From CAZUMH01 sp964621645 (lineage in GTDB: Bacteria > Zhuqueibacterota > QNDG01 > JAGLOF01): a stretch of DNA of 34,762 nt. A program made the position numbers and the translations under genes. The first letter of the stretch is position 1, and the number at the start of each line of letters is the position of its first letter. The notes under the pieces were generated by a model, which worked only from the letters and a program-made list of their open reading frames with translations, was not told the DNA's origin and searched no databases. The stretch spans positions 1 to 34,762 of the forward strand of contig CAZUMH010000027.1 in NCBI GenBank assembly GCA_964621645.1. The letters run 5' to 3'. This document shows positions 1 to 7,676 of the stretch, piece after piece.

Positions 1-422
1 TATTCGGTGTTCTGCCGGAAGGAATCTGCCAGGCCTCCGTGCCAGCCGGCCAGCCCCGTGCCGCTTTTAATAGTCTTCAACAGACCCGCCTGCTGTTCGC
101 CGGTGATGGTCCCCATGGTCCACACCTGCACAATCAGATCGACGCTGCCCATTAAGGATTCGTCGAGATAGGAATCCAGCGTGTCGGAAACAGTCACTTC
201 GGCGCCCTGCTCCCGGGCCCAGGGCGCGAAGATATCGATACATTTTTTCGGTTCATGTCCCATCCAGCCGCCCCAGACCATGAGGATCTTCTTCCCCTGC
301 AGCGCCTCATAGGAGAAGGATTCCTGCGGCGCACAGGCGACGCCGCGCGCCAGGAGCAGGCCGGCGCCGAGACCGGCCGATTTTTTCAGAAATTCCCTGC
401 GGGTTGAGATATCGGATTTCAT
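1..422 (-). CDS. ThuA-domain protein with Tat-type signal, C-terminus outside window
   Basis: The first 140 residues are present and the gene runs off the left edge. The N-terminus has a twin-arginine-like stretch (RREFLKKSAG, about residues 8-17), then a hydrophobic Gly/Ala/Leu segment, so export by Tat is likely. The following domain has the ThuA (trehalose-utilisation, PF06283) pattern: a beta strand ending in WGGWMGHEP, a central DLIVQVWTMG, and GLAGWHGG. ThuA proteins have a class-I glutamine-amidotransferase-like fold and usually sit in sugar-utilisation loci; their reaction is poorly defined. GGGAGG lies just before the ATG, in the 17-nt gap after the DUF1080 gene, so the two are probably cotranscribed. 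Family membership is well supported; the substrate is unknown. Confidence 0.87.
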   Translation of the reverse strand, partial: MKSDISTRREFLKKSAGLGAGLLLARGVACAPQESFSYEALQGKKILMVWGGWMGHEPKKCIDIFAPWAREQGAEVTVSDTLDSYLDESLMGSVDLIVQVWTMGTITGEQQAGLLKTIKSGTGLAGWHGGLADSFRQNTE

Positions 423-439
423 TGGTTTCCTCCCGGAAA

Positions 440-1213
440 CTATTTCAATTCTCTGATCCAGATATTGCGGTAGCGCACCGGATTGCCGTGGTCCTGCAGC
501 GCCAGCGGCAGTTTTTCCGGATGCTTTTTATAGGGCGGCCGTTCCTTCCAGGCGGTGGGACCGGTGAGGGTCACGTGGTCCTGTACCAGGACGCCGTTGT
601 GGAACACGGTCATGGTGGCGGGACGCAGAAGCGTACCTTCCTTGTCAAAACGGGGACCGTGAAATATGATGTCGTAGCTCTGCCATTGTCCCGGGGGACG
701 GCAGACGTTGACCAGGGGCGGATACTGGCCGTAGACCGCCGCGGCCTGACCGTCGGCGTACGTTTTATTTTCGTAGGAGTCGAGCACCTGGACTTCATAA
801 AGCCCCATGAGATACACGCCACTGTTGCCCCGGCCCTGACCGTCTCCCTTCACCACGGCCGGAGCGGCCCATTCGACGTGGAGCTGGCAGTCACCGAAGC
901 TCTCTTTGGTTTGGATACTCCCAGTCTCAGGTGCCACCTCCATATAATCATCCTCACAGCGCCAGCGGGCCGGCTGGCTCTTGCCGTCCGTCCAGCCGGA
1001 GAGGTCTCCTCCGGTGAAGAGGACGGTGGCATCCCCGGGCGGTTTCTGAAAAGCGACTGGCGGTGGAGTCACCACCGGCGGCAGGGGACGGTCCGGATCG
1101 TGAATCTTCCATTTCCCCAGATCCGGCAGCCGGACCTGATTCTGCTCAGTGGAACAGCCGGCTGCAAAAAGGATTATTAGAGGGAGTATAAGGGTACATC
1201 GAGGGATGTTCAT
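440..1213 (-). CDS. DUF1080 (3-keto-disaccharide hydrolase-like) lipoprotein
   Basis: The 257-residue product begins with a lipoprotein signal (LILPLIILFAAGC), giving a mature cysteine near residue 20. After a Pro-rich linker there is a concanavalin-like DUF1080 domain (PF06439): FTGGDLSGW, WRCEDDYMEVAP, GNSGVYLMGLYEVQVLDSY, WQSYDIIFHGPRF and the C-terminal NIWIREL strand. Some members of this family hydrolyse 3-keto-glycosides; others are uncharacterised or bind sugars. AAGGAG lies 7 nt before the ATG. The ThuA gene follows after 17 nt, so they look like a two-gene unit acting on an extracytoplasmic sugar. The domain call is firm; the exact reaction is inferred from the family. Confidence 0.88.
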   Translation of the reverse strand: MNIPRCTLILPLIILFAAGCSTEQNQVRLPDLGKWKIHDPDRPLPPVVTPPPVAFQKPPGDATVLFTGGDLSGWTDGKSQPARWRCEDDYMEVAPETGSIQTKESFGDCQLHVEWAAPAVVKGDGQGRGNSGVYLMGLYEVQVLDSYENKTYADGQAAAVYGQYPPLVNVCRPPGQWQSYDIIFHGPRFDKEGTLLRPATMTVFHNGVLVQDHVTLTGPTAWKERPPYKKHPEKLPLALQDHGNPVRYRNIWIRELK

Positions 1214-1266
1214 GGTCGGGTCTCCTTGATTAATACGAAAGGATTGGATTTATTTTTGTTAAAATA

Positions 1267-1276
1267 TAACATGTTA
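1267..1276. promoter_or_regulatory. Perfect 10-bp palindrome upstream of the DUF1080 gene
   Basis: TAACATGTTA is self-complementary and lies about 54 nt upstream of the DUF1080 start, in an AT-rich stretch. CTGACA and TATATT lie nearby on the minus strand but are too close together for a standard sigma70 spacing. The palindrome could be an operator. A short AT-rich palindrome can easily occur by chance. Confidence 0.2.
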
Positions 1277-1442
1277 CGAATGTCAGGAGCTAATATGCTG
1301 GTTCGAAGTAGTAATAATGTACAAGGGCAAAAAGTAAGATGCAAGATGTTTTCAGGATAATACAGACAAGATATTGGCGAGCAAACTGTCCATCCGTTCC
1401 TATATCCTAATTGGCAAAGTTCAGATAAGCAGTAAATCTACA

Positions 1443-2615
1443 CTACTGCCCGGTAATAACAAGAGCCATTTTCATGAGCGCGTGATACCCGGGATAATAC
1501 GAGAAATAGAGATTCCCCTTGCTGTCAATGCACTTCAGTCTTCCAGGTCGTTTGCCAAGATCAACGCTGGTCAGAAAGCGGCCCTGATTATCATAGAGAA
1601 AAACCATCAGATTATAATAGGAAGTTTTCCCCTGACAACGAAAAGAGATAAGGTGAATGATAGTCTCATTATCATAACGGAAGAGACTGATTGTCAATGC
1701 GTTTGTCACAGCATTGATATTCAGCGTACCATCCGGGGTCCCATAAACGCCGCTGCTGGAAAAGCCGCCTTTTTTCCATTCCTCATTGCGGTTATCCTGA
1801 GATGAGTAGAAAATGGCCCGGTAGGGATCACCCTCTACCGTGTGTGAATGTATCATCTTGATAAGGGATGTATCCCGGTAGATTCTGATGTTATTATCGA
1901 AATAGTCTTTAGCGTACCAAATAGAACTGTCCTGATCAATGTACATTCCTTGGGGACGACTACCCCAGGTCGCATTCTCGAATTTGATACTGGGCCCTTT
2001 CGGATATTCACCAAAACTGACGATCTCTGCACCCATCATATTAAAGCGGTGAAAGAGAGTACGGGTATAGTTAAATTTTCCCTCAATGAGAAAACCATCC
2101 TGCAGTGGTATAAATGATCCGATACTGCAGGAAGTGGGGGCAGCAAGCTTTATTATTGTTATATATTTCCCTCGCGGGGAAAAGAGAGAAATTCGTTTCG
2201 CCGGTTGATCCAGAACCCATAATCGATTTCGATGATCAACAGCCAGACGGGACGCCTGGACAAATTCCCCGGGGCCTTGTCCCCTTCTTCCGATCTGTCT
2301 CAGATAATTCCCATTGCGGTCGAACTTTTTAATATCACTGTCATTTCCTTCAAGGATATAAATTGATCCGCTGTCATCTACGGTAACACTATAGATGTAC
2401 TGGAATGTTTCTTAAACCGGTTCATCGGCGGCACCGATACCGATGATAAGGAGGGTGTCCAACGTCATGCTCACCCGCTGTTCCCGCCATAGACCGCTTT
2501 TCGGGTTTCGGACATGGGTGATCCCCGCGACATTCTCGATGATGACATTATCTGTTCTGGAGCCGCAGTTGCACAGCAGTGCGATCAGCGGGATAAGAAA
2601 GATCCGTTTCTTCAT
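1443..2615 (-). pseudogene. Six-bladed beta-propeller lipoprotein gene with in-frame TAA
   Basis: The reading frame from the ATG at 2615 (GCAGGAGG just upstream) to the TAG at 1443 is 390 codons and is interrupted only by TAA at 2414-2412 (codon 68). The N-terminus is a lipoprotein signal (FLIPLIALLCNC). Downstream of the stop the frame stays open for 322 codons and reads as propeller blades, for example VTVDDSGSIYILEG, FDRNGNYLRQIGRRGQGPG (the GQGPGEF motif of this family), LAVDHRNRLWVLD and CIDSKGNLYFSYYPG. The length is normal for the family, so everything but one codon is intact. Likely a recent nonsense mutation; a sequencing error is the main alternative. Intact homologues are secreted proteins of unknown function, common in FCB-group bacteria. 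Confidence 0.8.
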
Positions 2616-2675
2616 ATTGCCTCCTGCAATGGGTGAGATCATAGTGTTTACTTGAGAGGACACATCAGGTAACAT

Positions 2676-2777
2676 ATATAGTAGAATAATTTTTTTAAGT
2701 TCAACTATTAAACTCGTTAAGTACTAATTAAAATTAATATTTAAAGATATTTATCCATTACCCTATTGCATTTATAC
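2676..2777. other. AT-rich junction between propeller pseudogene and XRE/ImmA insert
   Basis: Base composition changes sharply here, from mixed sequence to runs of A and T (for example around 2690-2760). No gene, convincing hairpin or target-site duplication could be seen by eye. This is probably the left boundary of the acquired segment that carries the XRE and ImmA genes. Confidence 0.4.
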
Positions 2778-3406
2778 CTAAGGAAGATCCTTTAATAAAT
2801 TATCATTTCTAATGCGCCACATCATTGAGCTATGTGATATCTCAAATTTTGGAGCTAAAATTGAAGCCATCTTATCTAATGCATACGGCTCATAATCAAC
2901 CTTATCTATTCCAAGTGCTTTAGCTTCTTCTATCGAGGGCTTAATATAATGTAAATTTTGGTTAAATTCGTATTCTAATATTTTCATTGGAGCCAGTAAA
3001 TAAGCACCAAACATATTCCCTTGAATCTCCAATCTATCATAATCATTTTGATCGATATTATGATAATAATTTAACCACTCATCTAAAGATGTAATAGAAA
3101 TACTTTCATAGTATTCTCGATGTAATTCTATGTGCCCAATTTCATGCGCAATAGTAAATCGATACCTTAAGGTATTGTTATAATAGACATTATCGTCTAC
3201 ATAATAGTTGAGAAATCATTAGTTATAAAGCCGTCAGTTTCAGCTATCTGATGCAAATTCCCTAAGGGTAAAACAGTTATATTCAAATCATTTTCAACGA
3301 CAAAATCAAAATCAATAGGTATCTCATTGAGTGAATGTCTTTCTCTAAAAGCATCCACTGCTTCACTAATCTCTACAGTTGTCAAATAACTAACATTTAA
3401 AACCAT
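2778..3406 (-). pseudogene. ImmA/IrrE-type metallopeptidase, broken by a one-base frameshift
   Basis: The ATG at 3406 follows AAGGAGG located inside the end of the XRE gene. The first frame ends ITNDFSTIM then TAG near 3199. One frame over, the sequence continues without interruption as YVDDNVYYNNTLRYRFTIAHEIGHIELH and runs to the TAG at 2778. HEIGH is the zinc-binding HExxH of the ImmA/IrrE (DUF955) family. Adding one T in the TT of the tcaactattatg context restores STIYVDDN, so a single-base deletion explains the break. The repaired protein would be about 209 residues, a normal family length. ImmA-type proteases typically inactivate a partner XRE repressor, and one is encoded directly upstream. 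AT-rich, unlike its neighbours. Confidence 0.82.
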
Positions 3407-3409
3407 TAA

Positions 3410-3784
3410 TCAAGACCTCCTTAGAGTTTCGGCTAGATCCCTAAGTTGTTTTTCAGTAGGCCTTTGTCCTCGTAAAGTCCTAAAAATAAGCGGTAATTTT
3501 GAGACAAGTTCTTCATCACTCATAACATCAACAGGAATTCTCCCCGCAGTAGCTGCTGCTAAATCTAAAAACTTAAACCAATCTTCAGAATCTTGTTGAA
3601 TATTTAATTTTGCTGCATATTCTTCAAGCTTATCTCTTGAACTTGGTGGTGGCAATAAACCTCTCTCCATTTTACTAACATTACCAGGATCTAATCCGGT
3701 TTCCAAACAAAATTTTCTTAATGTCAGACCTAATTCTTTTCTTTTCTCTTTAAAGAATCGCCCGAATAAATCTGGTGCTGACAT
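3410..3784 (-). CDS. XRE-family helix-turn-helix regulator paired with ImmA
   Basis: The 124-residue protein has an XRE DNA-binding domain at about residues 8-65: RFFKEKRKELGLTLRKFCLE, then TGLDPGNVSKMERG as turn and recognition helix. The C-terminal helical part (RGQRPTEKQLRDLAETLRRS) probably mediates dimerisation. The start is preceded by GGGGAG. The stop is 3 nt from the ImmA start, so the two genes are translationally coupled. XRE-ImmA pairs occur as toxin-antitoxin-like or stress/phage-response switches on mobile DNA. The gene is AT-rich, which suggests horizontal transfer. Because its ImmA partner is frameshifted, the module may be inactive. The target is unknown. Confidence 0.85.
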   Translation of the reverse strand: MSAPDLFGRFFKEKRKELGLTLRKFCLETGLDPGNVSKMERGLLPPPSSRDKLEEYAAKLNIQQDSEDWFKFLDLAAATAGRIPVDVMSDEELVSKLPLIFRTLRGQRPTEKQLRDLAETLRRS

Positions 3785-3868
3785 TTGCTTCTCCCCTCTT
3801 GTCCTTTTTTGTATTTTCTGTTGTCTAATTCTTACCCCCTATCTTCCTAATTAACAAATTAAATCATA

Positions 3869-4225
3869 TTGCCGCTGGAAAGAATCATCTACAAGAAAAA
3901 CACCTTGAAACTCGCTAATGTCAGAGCAATATCACCAAAAAGCTATAGTATATCTATTCTATCTGGATCTGGCATGATATCGATTTTCGATAACATGATT
4001 GTCAATGCCAGTCATGTTATCCTCCCTGACAGACAGAAATATAACTCTTTTCTAGATTTCTATGATCTGGGCGGAACCCTGCTGCAAACACTGCGATTTG
4101 AAGATTTCATCTCTTTCTTTTCTATAGATGCAAAAGGAAATATTTATGCTATTGACAGAGGCGATGCCGATGATGAGAAAATAATCCGCTATACCATTAC
4201 TTCACCCTCTGCGAATAATCAATAG
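3869..4225 (+). pseudogene. C-terminal fragment of a second beta-propeller protein
   Basis: The 118-codon open frame starts immediately after an in-frame TAA at 3860-3862 and has no signal peptide. Its last part, FFSIDAKGNIYAIDRGDADDEKIIRYTI, is a typical final propeller blade. It resembles the fold of the propeller pseudogene on the opposite strand but is a distinct sequence. The break coincides with the right edge of the AT-rich XRE/ImmA segment. This suggests that the 5' part of the gene was replaced by that insert. No ribosome-binding site is visible, so it is probably not expressed as a protein. An unusual truncated gene starting at TTG 3869 is possible but less likely. Confidence 0.65.
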
Positions 4226-4241
4226 ATCAAAGGCAAGATAA

Positions 4242-5336
4242 TCACTTCGCCGCTTTCAATTTCTCATCCGTCTCTGCCAGGATGAGGCTGTCGATGATCT
4301 CATCCAGGTCGCCGGCGAGGATCTCCTCCAGGCGGTAGAGCGTCACGTGGATGCGGTGGTCGGTGACCCGGCCCTGGGGATAATTATAAGTGCGGATCTT
4401 CACACTGCGGTCGCCGGAACTGATCATGGAGCGTCTCGAGGCGGCCTGTTTGGCCTCCTCTTCCTCCCGCTTGATCTCATAGAGCCGGGAGCGCAGCACC
4501 GTGAGGGCCTTGGCCTTGTTCTTGTGCTGTGATTTCTCGTCCTGGCAGGTCACCACCAGACCGCTGGGCAGGTGGGTGATCCGCACCGCCGAATCGGTCG
4601 TATTCACGGACTGACCTCCGGGTCCGCTGGAGCGGTAGACGTCGATCCTCAGGTCGTTGGGATTGATCTGAATATCCACTTCTTCCGCTTCGGGCAGCAC
4701 CGCCACCGAGGCAGCCGAGGTATGGATGCGGCCGCTGGTTTCCGTTTCCGGGACCCGCTGCACCCGATGCACTCCGCTTTCGTATTTAAGCCGCCCGTAG
4801 GCATTATCGCCGCTGACCGAAACGATGATCTCCTTGAATCCGCCGAGTTCGGTGGGGCTGGAGCTGAGGACTTCTTTTTTCCACTTTTTGTCCTCGACAT
4901 ACTTCATGTACATGCGGTAAAGGTTGCCGGCAAAGAGGGCCGCCTCTTCTCCCCCGGTTCCGGCCCTGATCTCCAGAATGGCGTTTTTTTCATCCTGGGG
5001 ATCCCGGGGCAGCAGCAGCTGTTTGATCCCGCCTTCCAGCTCGGCCAGGAGCGTTTCGTTTTCATCGAGTTCTTCCCGAGCCAATTCCCTCAATTCATCG
5101 TCCGTGGAGCCGGCCAGAAGTTCCCGGTCATCGGCGATCTTCTTCAGCGTCTCCCGGTAGCGAACGGCTTCCCGGCAGACCTCGGTGAGACGGCTGTGCT
5201 CCCGGGAAAGTTCCGCCAGCCGGTTGTGATCCGAGATGACGGCCTGATCCTCCAGAAGCCGTTCCACCTCTTCCTTCTTCTTCTCTATCGCTTTGAGCTT
5301 ATCAAGCAGAAGCTCAGGTGTGCCTTCTCCCGACAT
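4242..5336 (-). CDS. prfA: Peptide chain release factor 1
   Basis: The 364-residue protein matches RF1 over its full length. It has the N-terminal coiled-coil domain, the RAGTGGEEAALFAG segment, the codon-recognition PxT motif (PET in RVQRVPETE), and the catalytic GGQ in SSGPGGQSVNTTDSAVRI (Gln at about residue 242). The C-terminal KIRTYNYPQGRVTDHR is typical of RF1 rather than RF2. RF1 releases the finished peptide at UAA and UAG codons. The start codon overlaps the stop of the upstream DUF1385 gene by one base (TAATG), so the two are translationally coupled. The methyltransferase gene prmC, often next to prfA, is not downstream here; the next gene is a convergent propeller fragment. Confidence 0.97.
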   Translation of the reverse strand: MSGEGTPELLLDKLKAIEKKKEEVERLLEDQAVISDHNRLAELSREHSRLTEVCREAVRYRETLKKIADDRELLAGSTDDELRELAREELDENETLLAELEGGIKQLLLPRDPQDEKNAILEIRAGTGGEEAALFAGNLYRMYMKYVEDKKWKKEVLSSSPTELGGFKEIIVSVSGDNAYGRLKYESGVHRVQRVPETETSGRIHTSAASVAVLPEAEEVDIQINPNDLRIDVYRSSGPGGQSVNTTDSAVRITHLPSGLVVTCQDEKSQHKNKAKALTVLRSRLYEIKREEEEAKQAASRRSMISSGDRSVKIRTYNYPQGRVTDHRIHVTLYRLEEILAGDLDEIIDSLILAETDEKLKAAK

Positions 5337-6289
5337 TACTGTTTCTCCGAGACCATATCGACATGGGACGGAACCGGCAGGTCCAGAGAGCTGCGCAGGG
5401 CCACCAGAGCCACCTCGAGCTGACTGTCGTCCGGTTCCTTGGTGGTGATCTTTTGCAGCCAGAGCCCCGGCGCCACCAGAATGGAGGCCAGCCGCCGGCC
5501 CCGTTCAGTAGCAGAAAGCCGGATTATCTCATAGGAGACCCCGCCGATCACCGGCACAAAAAGGAAGCGGATAAGACGGCTGTGCAGATCGGTGGGCTTG
5601 CCCAGGGTAATAAATACCAGTATCGAAACCAGCATCACCACCAGAAGGAAACTGGTGCCGCAGCGGGGATGGTGGGTGGAAAAGGATTTAACTCCCTCCA
5701 CCGTCAGGTCGCGGCCGTGCTCGTAGGCGAAAATCGATTTATGCTCGGCTCCGTGATATTCGAAGACCCGCCGGATCTCCTTCCATAAGCTGACCAGAGC
5801 CAGATAGGCCAGGAAGATCGCCAGCCGGAAGACGCCGTCGACCAGATTGAATGCCACTCCGCCCTGCACGCCGGTGAGTTCAGCGAGTAAAAGTGGCACG
5901 TAAAAGAAGAGGCCCAGGCCCAAAGCCAGCGCCAATACCACCGTGGCTCCCATGATAACCTTGTCCAGAAAAGGCTTTTCCTTTTTCTTGGACCCGTTTT
6001 TATCCTGCTTCTTTTCATTCTCCTCCTGCATGGCCACGTCCCCGGAAAAATTCAGGGCCTTGATTCCCAGCACCAATGATTCGATGAGAATGACACCTCC
6101 CCTGATGAAGGGAAGGGCCCAAAAACGGTGCCTCTTGGTCCACGACAGGTAGACGTCCCGTTTGAGAACGATACGTCCGTCCTTGCGGCGCACGGCCACG
6201 GCCACATACTCGGGTGAACGCATCATCACCCCTTCGACGACAGCCTGACCGCCGACCTGTTTTATATCCTTTTTATCCTGGTTTTCCAT
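5336..6289 (-). CDS. DUF1385 (YqhQ-like) integral membrane protein
   Basis: The 317-residue protein begins KQVGGQAVVEGVMMRSPEYVAVAVRRKDG, the hallmark of the DUF1385/YqhQ family, and has FEYHGAEHKSIFAYE and FSTHHPRCGTSFLL in the centre. About four to five hydrophobic segments are visible (roughly residues 60-75, 108-135, 140-165, 215-235 and 243-260), with a Lys-rich cytoplasmic loop around 90-105. The biochemical role is not established. The rpmE-DUF1385-prfA order is common in several phyla and suggests a housekeeping function. The start at 6289 follows a GGGAG sequence. It ends inside the prfA start codon, so prfA is read from the same transcript. Confidence 0.92.
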   Translation of the reverse strand: MENQDKKDIKQVGGQAVVEGVMMRSPEYVAVAVRRKDGRIVLKRDVYLSWTKRHRFWALPFIRGGVILIESLVLGIKALNFSGDVAMQEENEKKQDKNGSKKKEKPFLDKVIMGATVVLALALGLGLFFYVPLLLAELTGVQGGVAFNLVDGVFRLAIFLAYLALVSLWKEIRRVFEYHGAEHKSIFAYEHGRDLTVEGVKSFSTHHPRCGTSFLLVVMLVSILVFITLGKPTDLHSRLIRFLFVPVIGGVSYEIIRLSATERGRRLASILVAPGLWLQKITTKEPDDSQLEVALVALRSSLDLPVPSHVDMVSEKQ

Positions 6290-6303
6290 ATCACTCCCGT
6301 TCT

Positions 6304-6344
6304 AAAGAAAAAGCGGAACACGACCCCCTGGCACGCATTCCGCT
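6304..6344 (-). terminator. Intrinsic terminator after rpmE
   Basis: Read on the minus strand, AGCGGAA (6344-6338) pairs with TTCCGCT (6318-6312) across a 19-nt loop. It is followed at once by a T-rich run (TTTTTCTTT, ending near 6304). It sits between the rpmE stop and the DUF1385 start, so it would end or attenuate rpmE transcription before the DUF1385-prfA pair. Confidence 0.6.
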
Positions 6345-6365
6345 CCTGAATTTCACTATAGTCAG

Positions 6366-6593
6366 CTAGGATGACTTTTTCTCGTCTTCCTTATTCTTCA
6401 GATTGTACTTTCTACGATACTTCTCCACCCGGCCGGCTGTATCAACCAGTTTCTGTTTGCCGGTGTAGAAAGGATGGCAGTTGGAACATATTTCCACGGT
6501 TATGTCGCCCACTGTGGAACGCGATTCGAATGTGTTTCCGCAGGCGCAGCTCACCTTGCATTTTTCATATTTAGGATGAATTTCTTTCTTCAC
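6366..6593 (-). CDS. rpmE: 50S ribosomal protein bL31
   Basis: From the GTG at 6593 the product is 75 residues and begins (M)KKEIHPKYEKCKVSCACG, the normal bL31 N-terminus. GGAGG lies 8 nt before this GTG, whereas an upstream ATG at 6632 would add 13 residues not found in the family. Cysteines in EKCKVSCACG and ICSNCHPFYTG form the zinc-binding set of the C+ type of L31. The protein is part of the large ribosomal subunit, near the bridge to the small subunit. An intrinsic terminator follows the gene. The Lys/Glu-rich C-terminal tail is typical. Confidence 0.95.
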   Translation of the reverse strand: MKKEIHPKYEKCKVSCACGNTFESRSTVGDITVEICSNCHPFYTGKQKLVDTAGRVEKYRRKYNLKNKEDEKKSS

Positions 6594-6721
6594 TCTTTCA
6601 GCCTCCAGTAACATGCGATTTTCTGCGACCAAAAATGTAATAAATTATCAGACTTTACGCAAGTAAAAATTTTTATCGTATTGATATTTATCATCCTCAA
6701 CTCCAAAGACCTTGCCCTCTT

Positions 6722-7642
6722 TTATTTGACGAGGAAAAGGAGCACGATGCCTCCGGTGCCGACCAAGGCGCCCAGAATGGCCCGCGTGCTCAGTTTCTCA
6801 CCCAGCTTCCAGGAAATGGGAAGATAGAAGAGATGGCTGGTCATCAGCAGGGTTTGGGCAATACCGGCACTGGCGAACTTGAGAGCCACCTGCTGCATGA
6901 TGAGGGCAAGGTAGGTGCCGATAAAGGTCGCCCAGAGGAGAATCGACCATGTTTTCACTGATTTACGGGGCCAGATGCCGCGGCTGGAAGGGGAACGGCG
7001 GACGGTCACCCAGAAGAGGAGAAAGATCACTCCCGCAGCCAGCCGTATGATAACACTCCAGAGCAGATCCACATCCGTCTCCAGCAAGGCCTCCCTGGTC
7101 AGCACCGATCCAACCGCCTGACAGACGGAATAGAATATTCCCGAAAAGACCCCGGCGCTTAAATGCCCCGGCACCTTGGGGCCGTCGGCAGTCCGTTCGC
7201 TCACCACCCAGGCGACTCCGCTGATGGTCAATAAAATCCCCAGCCAGGCCACTGGCGGGAGCGCCTCACCTATAAAGAAGAAGGCGATCACCCCGGTAAG
7301 GGGAGGGGCCAGAATGCCCATGAGTAGTGAACGGCGGGCCCCCAGAAAACGGAGGCACTCGAAATAGGCGGTATCCCCGATGCCTATCCCCACTAATCCG
7401 CTGAGAGAGAGAAGGAGTAAAGCCTTCCCCGCCACAGCCGGTATATGCCCGTCACGCAGGATCCCGGTGACAAGCAGGAGGATTAGGGCAATGAGACATT
7501 TGTAGAAATTAAGATAGGAAGAGCTGAACTCTTTTCCCAGTTTGAGAAAATAAATGGTGGCCACGGACCAGATAGCGGCGCAGCCAAGGGCGGCCAATTC
7601 ACCGCGGTAGTTGCCGAAAAAATCGGTGACGAGAGTGAACAT
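6722..7642 (-). CDS. EamA-type (DMT superfamily) transporter
   Basis: The 306-residue protein has about ten hydrophobic helices arranged as two repeats of five. Each repeat has the EamA pattern: LAALGCAAIWSVATIYFLK near residue 15 and HLSAGVFSGIFYSVCQAVGSVLTRE near residue 160, with GVIAFFFIGE before the middle. It is an inner-membrane exporter or permease of metabolites; the substrate cannot be read from the sequence. AAGGAGC precedes the ATG. It lies 34 nt after the aldehyde dehydrogenase gene and is probably the last gene of that operon. Confidence 0.87.
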   Translation of the reverse strand: MFTLVTDFFGNYRGELAALGCAAIWSVATIYFLKLGKEFSSSYLNFYKCLIALILLLVTGILRDGHIPAVAGKALLLLSLSGLVGIGIGDTAYFECLRFLGARRSLLMGILAPPLTGVIAFFFIGEALPPVAWLGILLTISGVAWVVSERTADGPKVPGHLSAGVFSGIFYSVCQAVGSVLTREALLETDVDLLWSVIIRLAAGVIFLLFWVTVRRSPSSRGIWPRKSVKTWSILLWATFIGTYLALIMQQVALKFASAGIAQTLLMTSHLFYLPISWKLGEKLSTRAILGALVGTGGIVLLFLVK

Positions 7643-7676
7643 AGCTGTAGGATGCTCCTTGTGCCGTAATCGGAGG

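Noticed and set aside
404..1180. Long plus-strand open frame opposite the DUF1080 gene
   Set aside because: The minus strand carries a recognisable lipoprotein with the full domain and a ribosome-binding site. The plus frame is a low-complexity shadow caused by GC-rich codons.
2412..2414. Programmed read-through or recoding at the TAA in the propeller gene
   Set aside because: No recoding signal such as a selenocysteine-type hairpin could be recognised, the codon is TAA, and a simple nonsense mutation or error explains it.
4572..5423. 283-codon plus-strand frame
   Set aside because: It is antisense to prfA, whose GGQ and PxT motifs are unmistakable.
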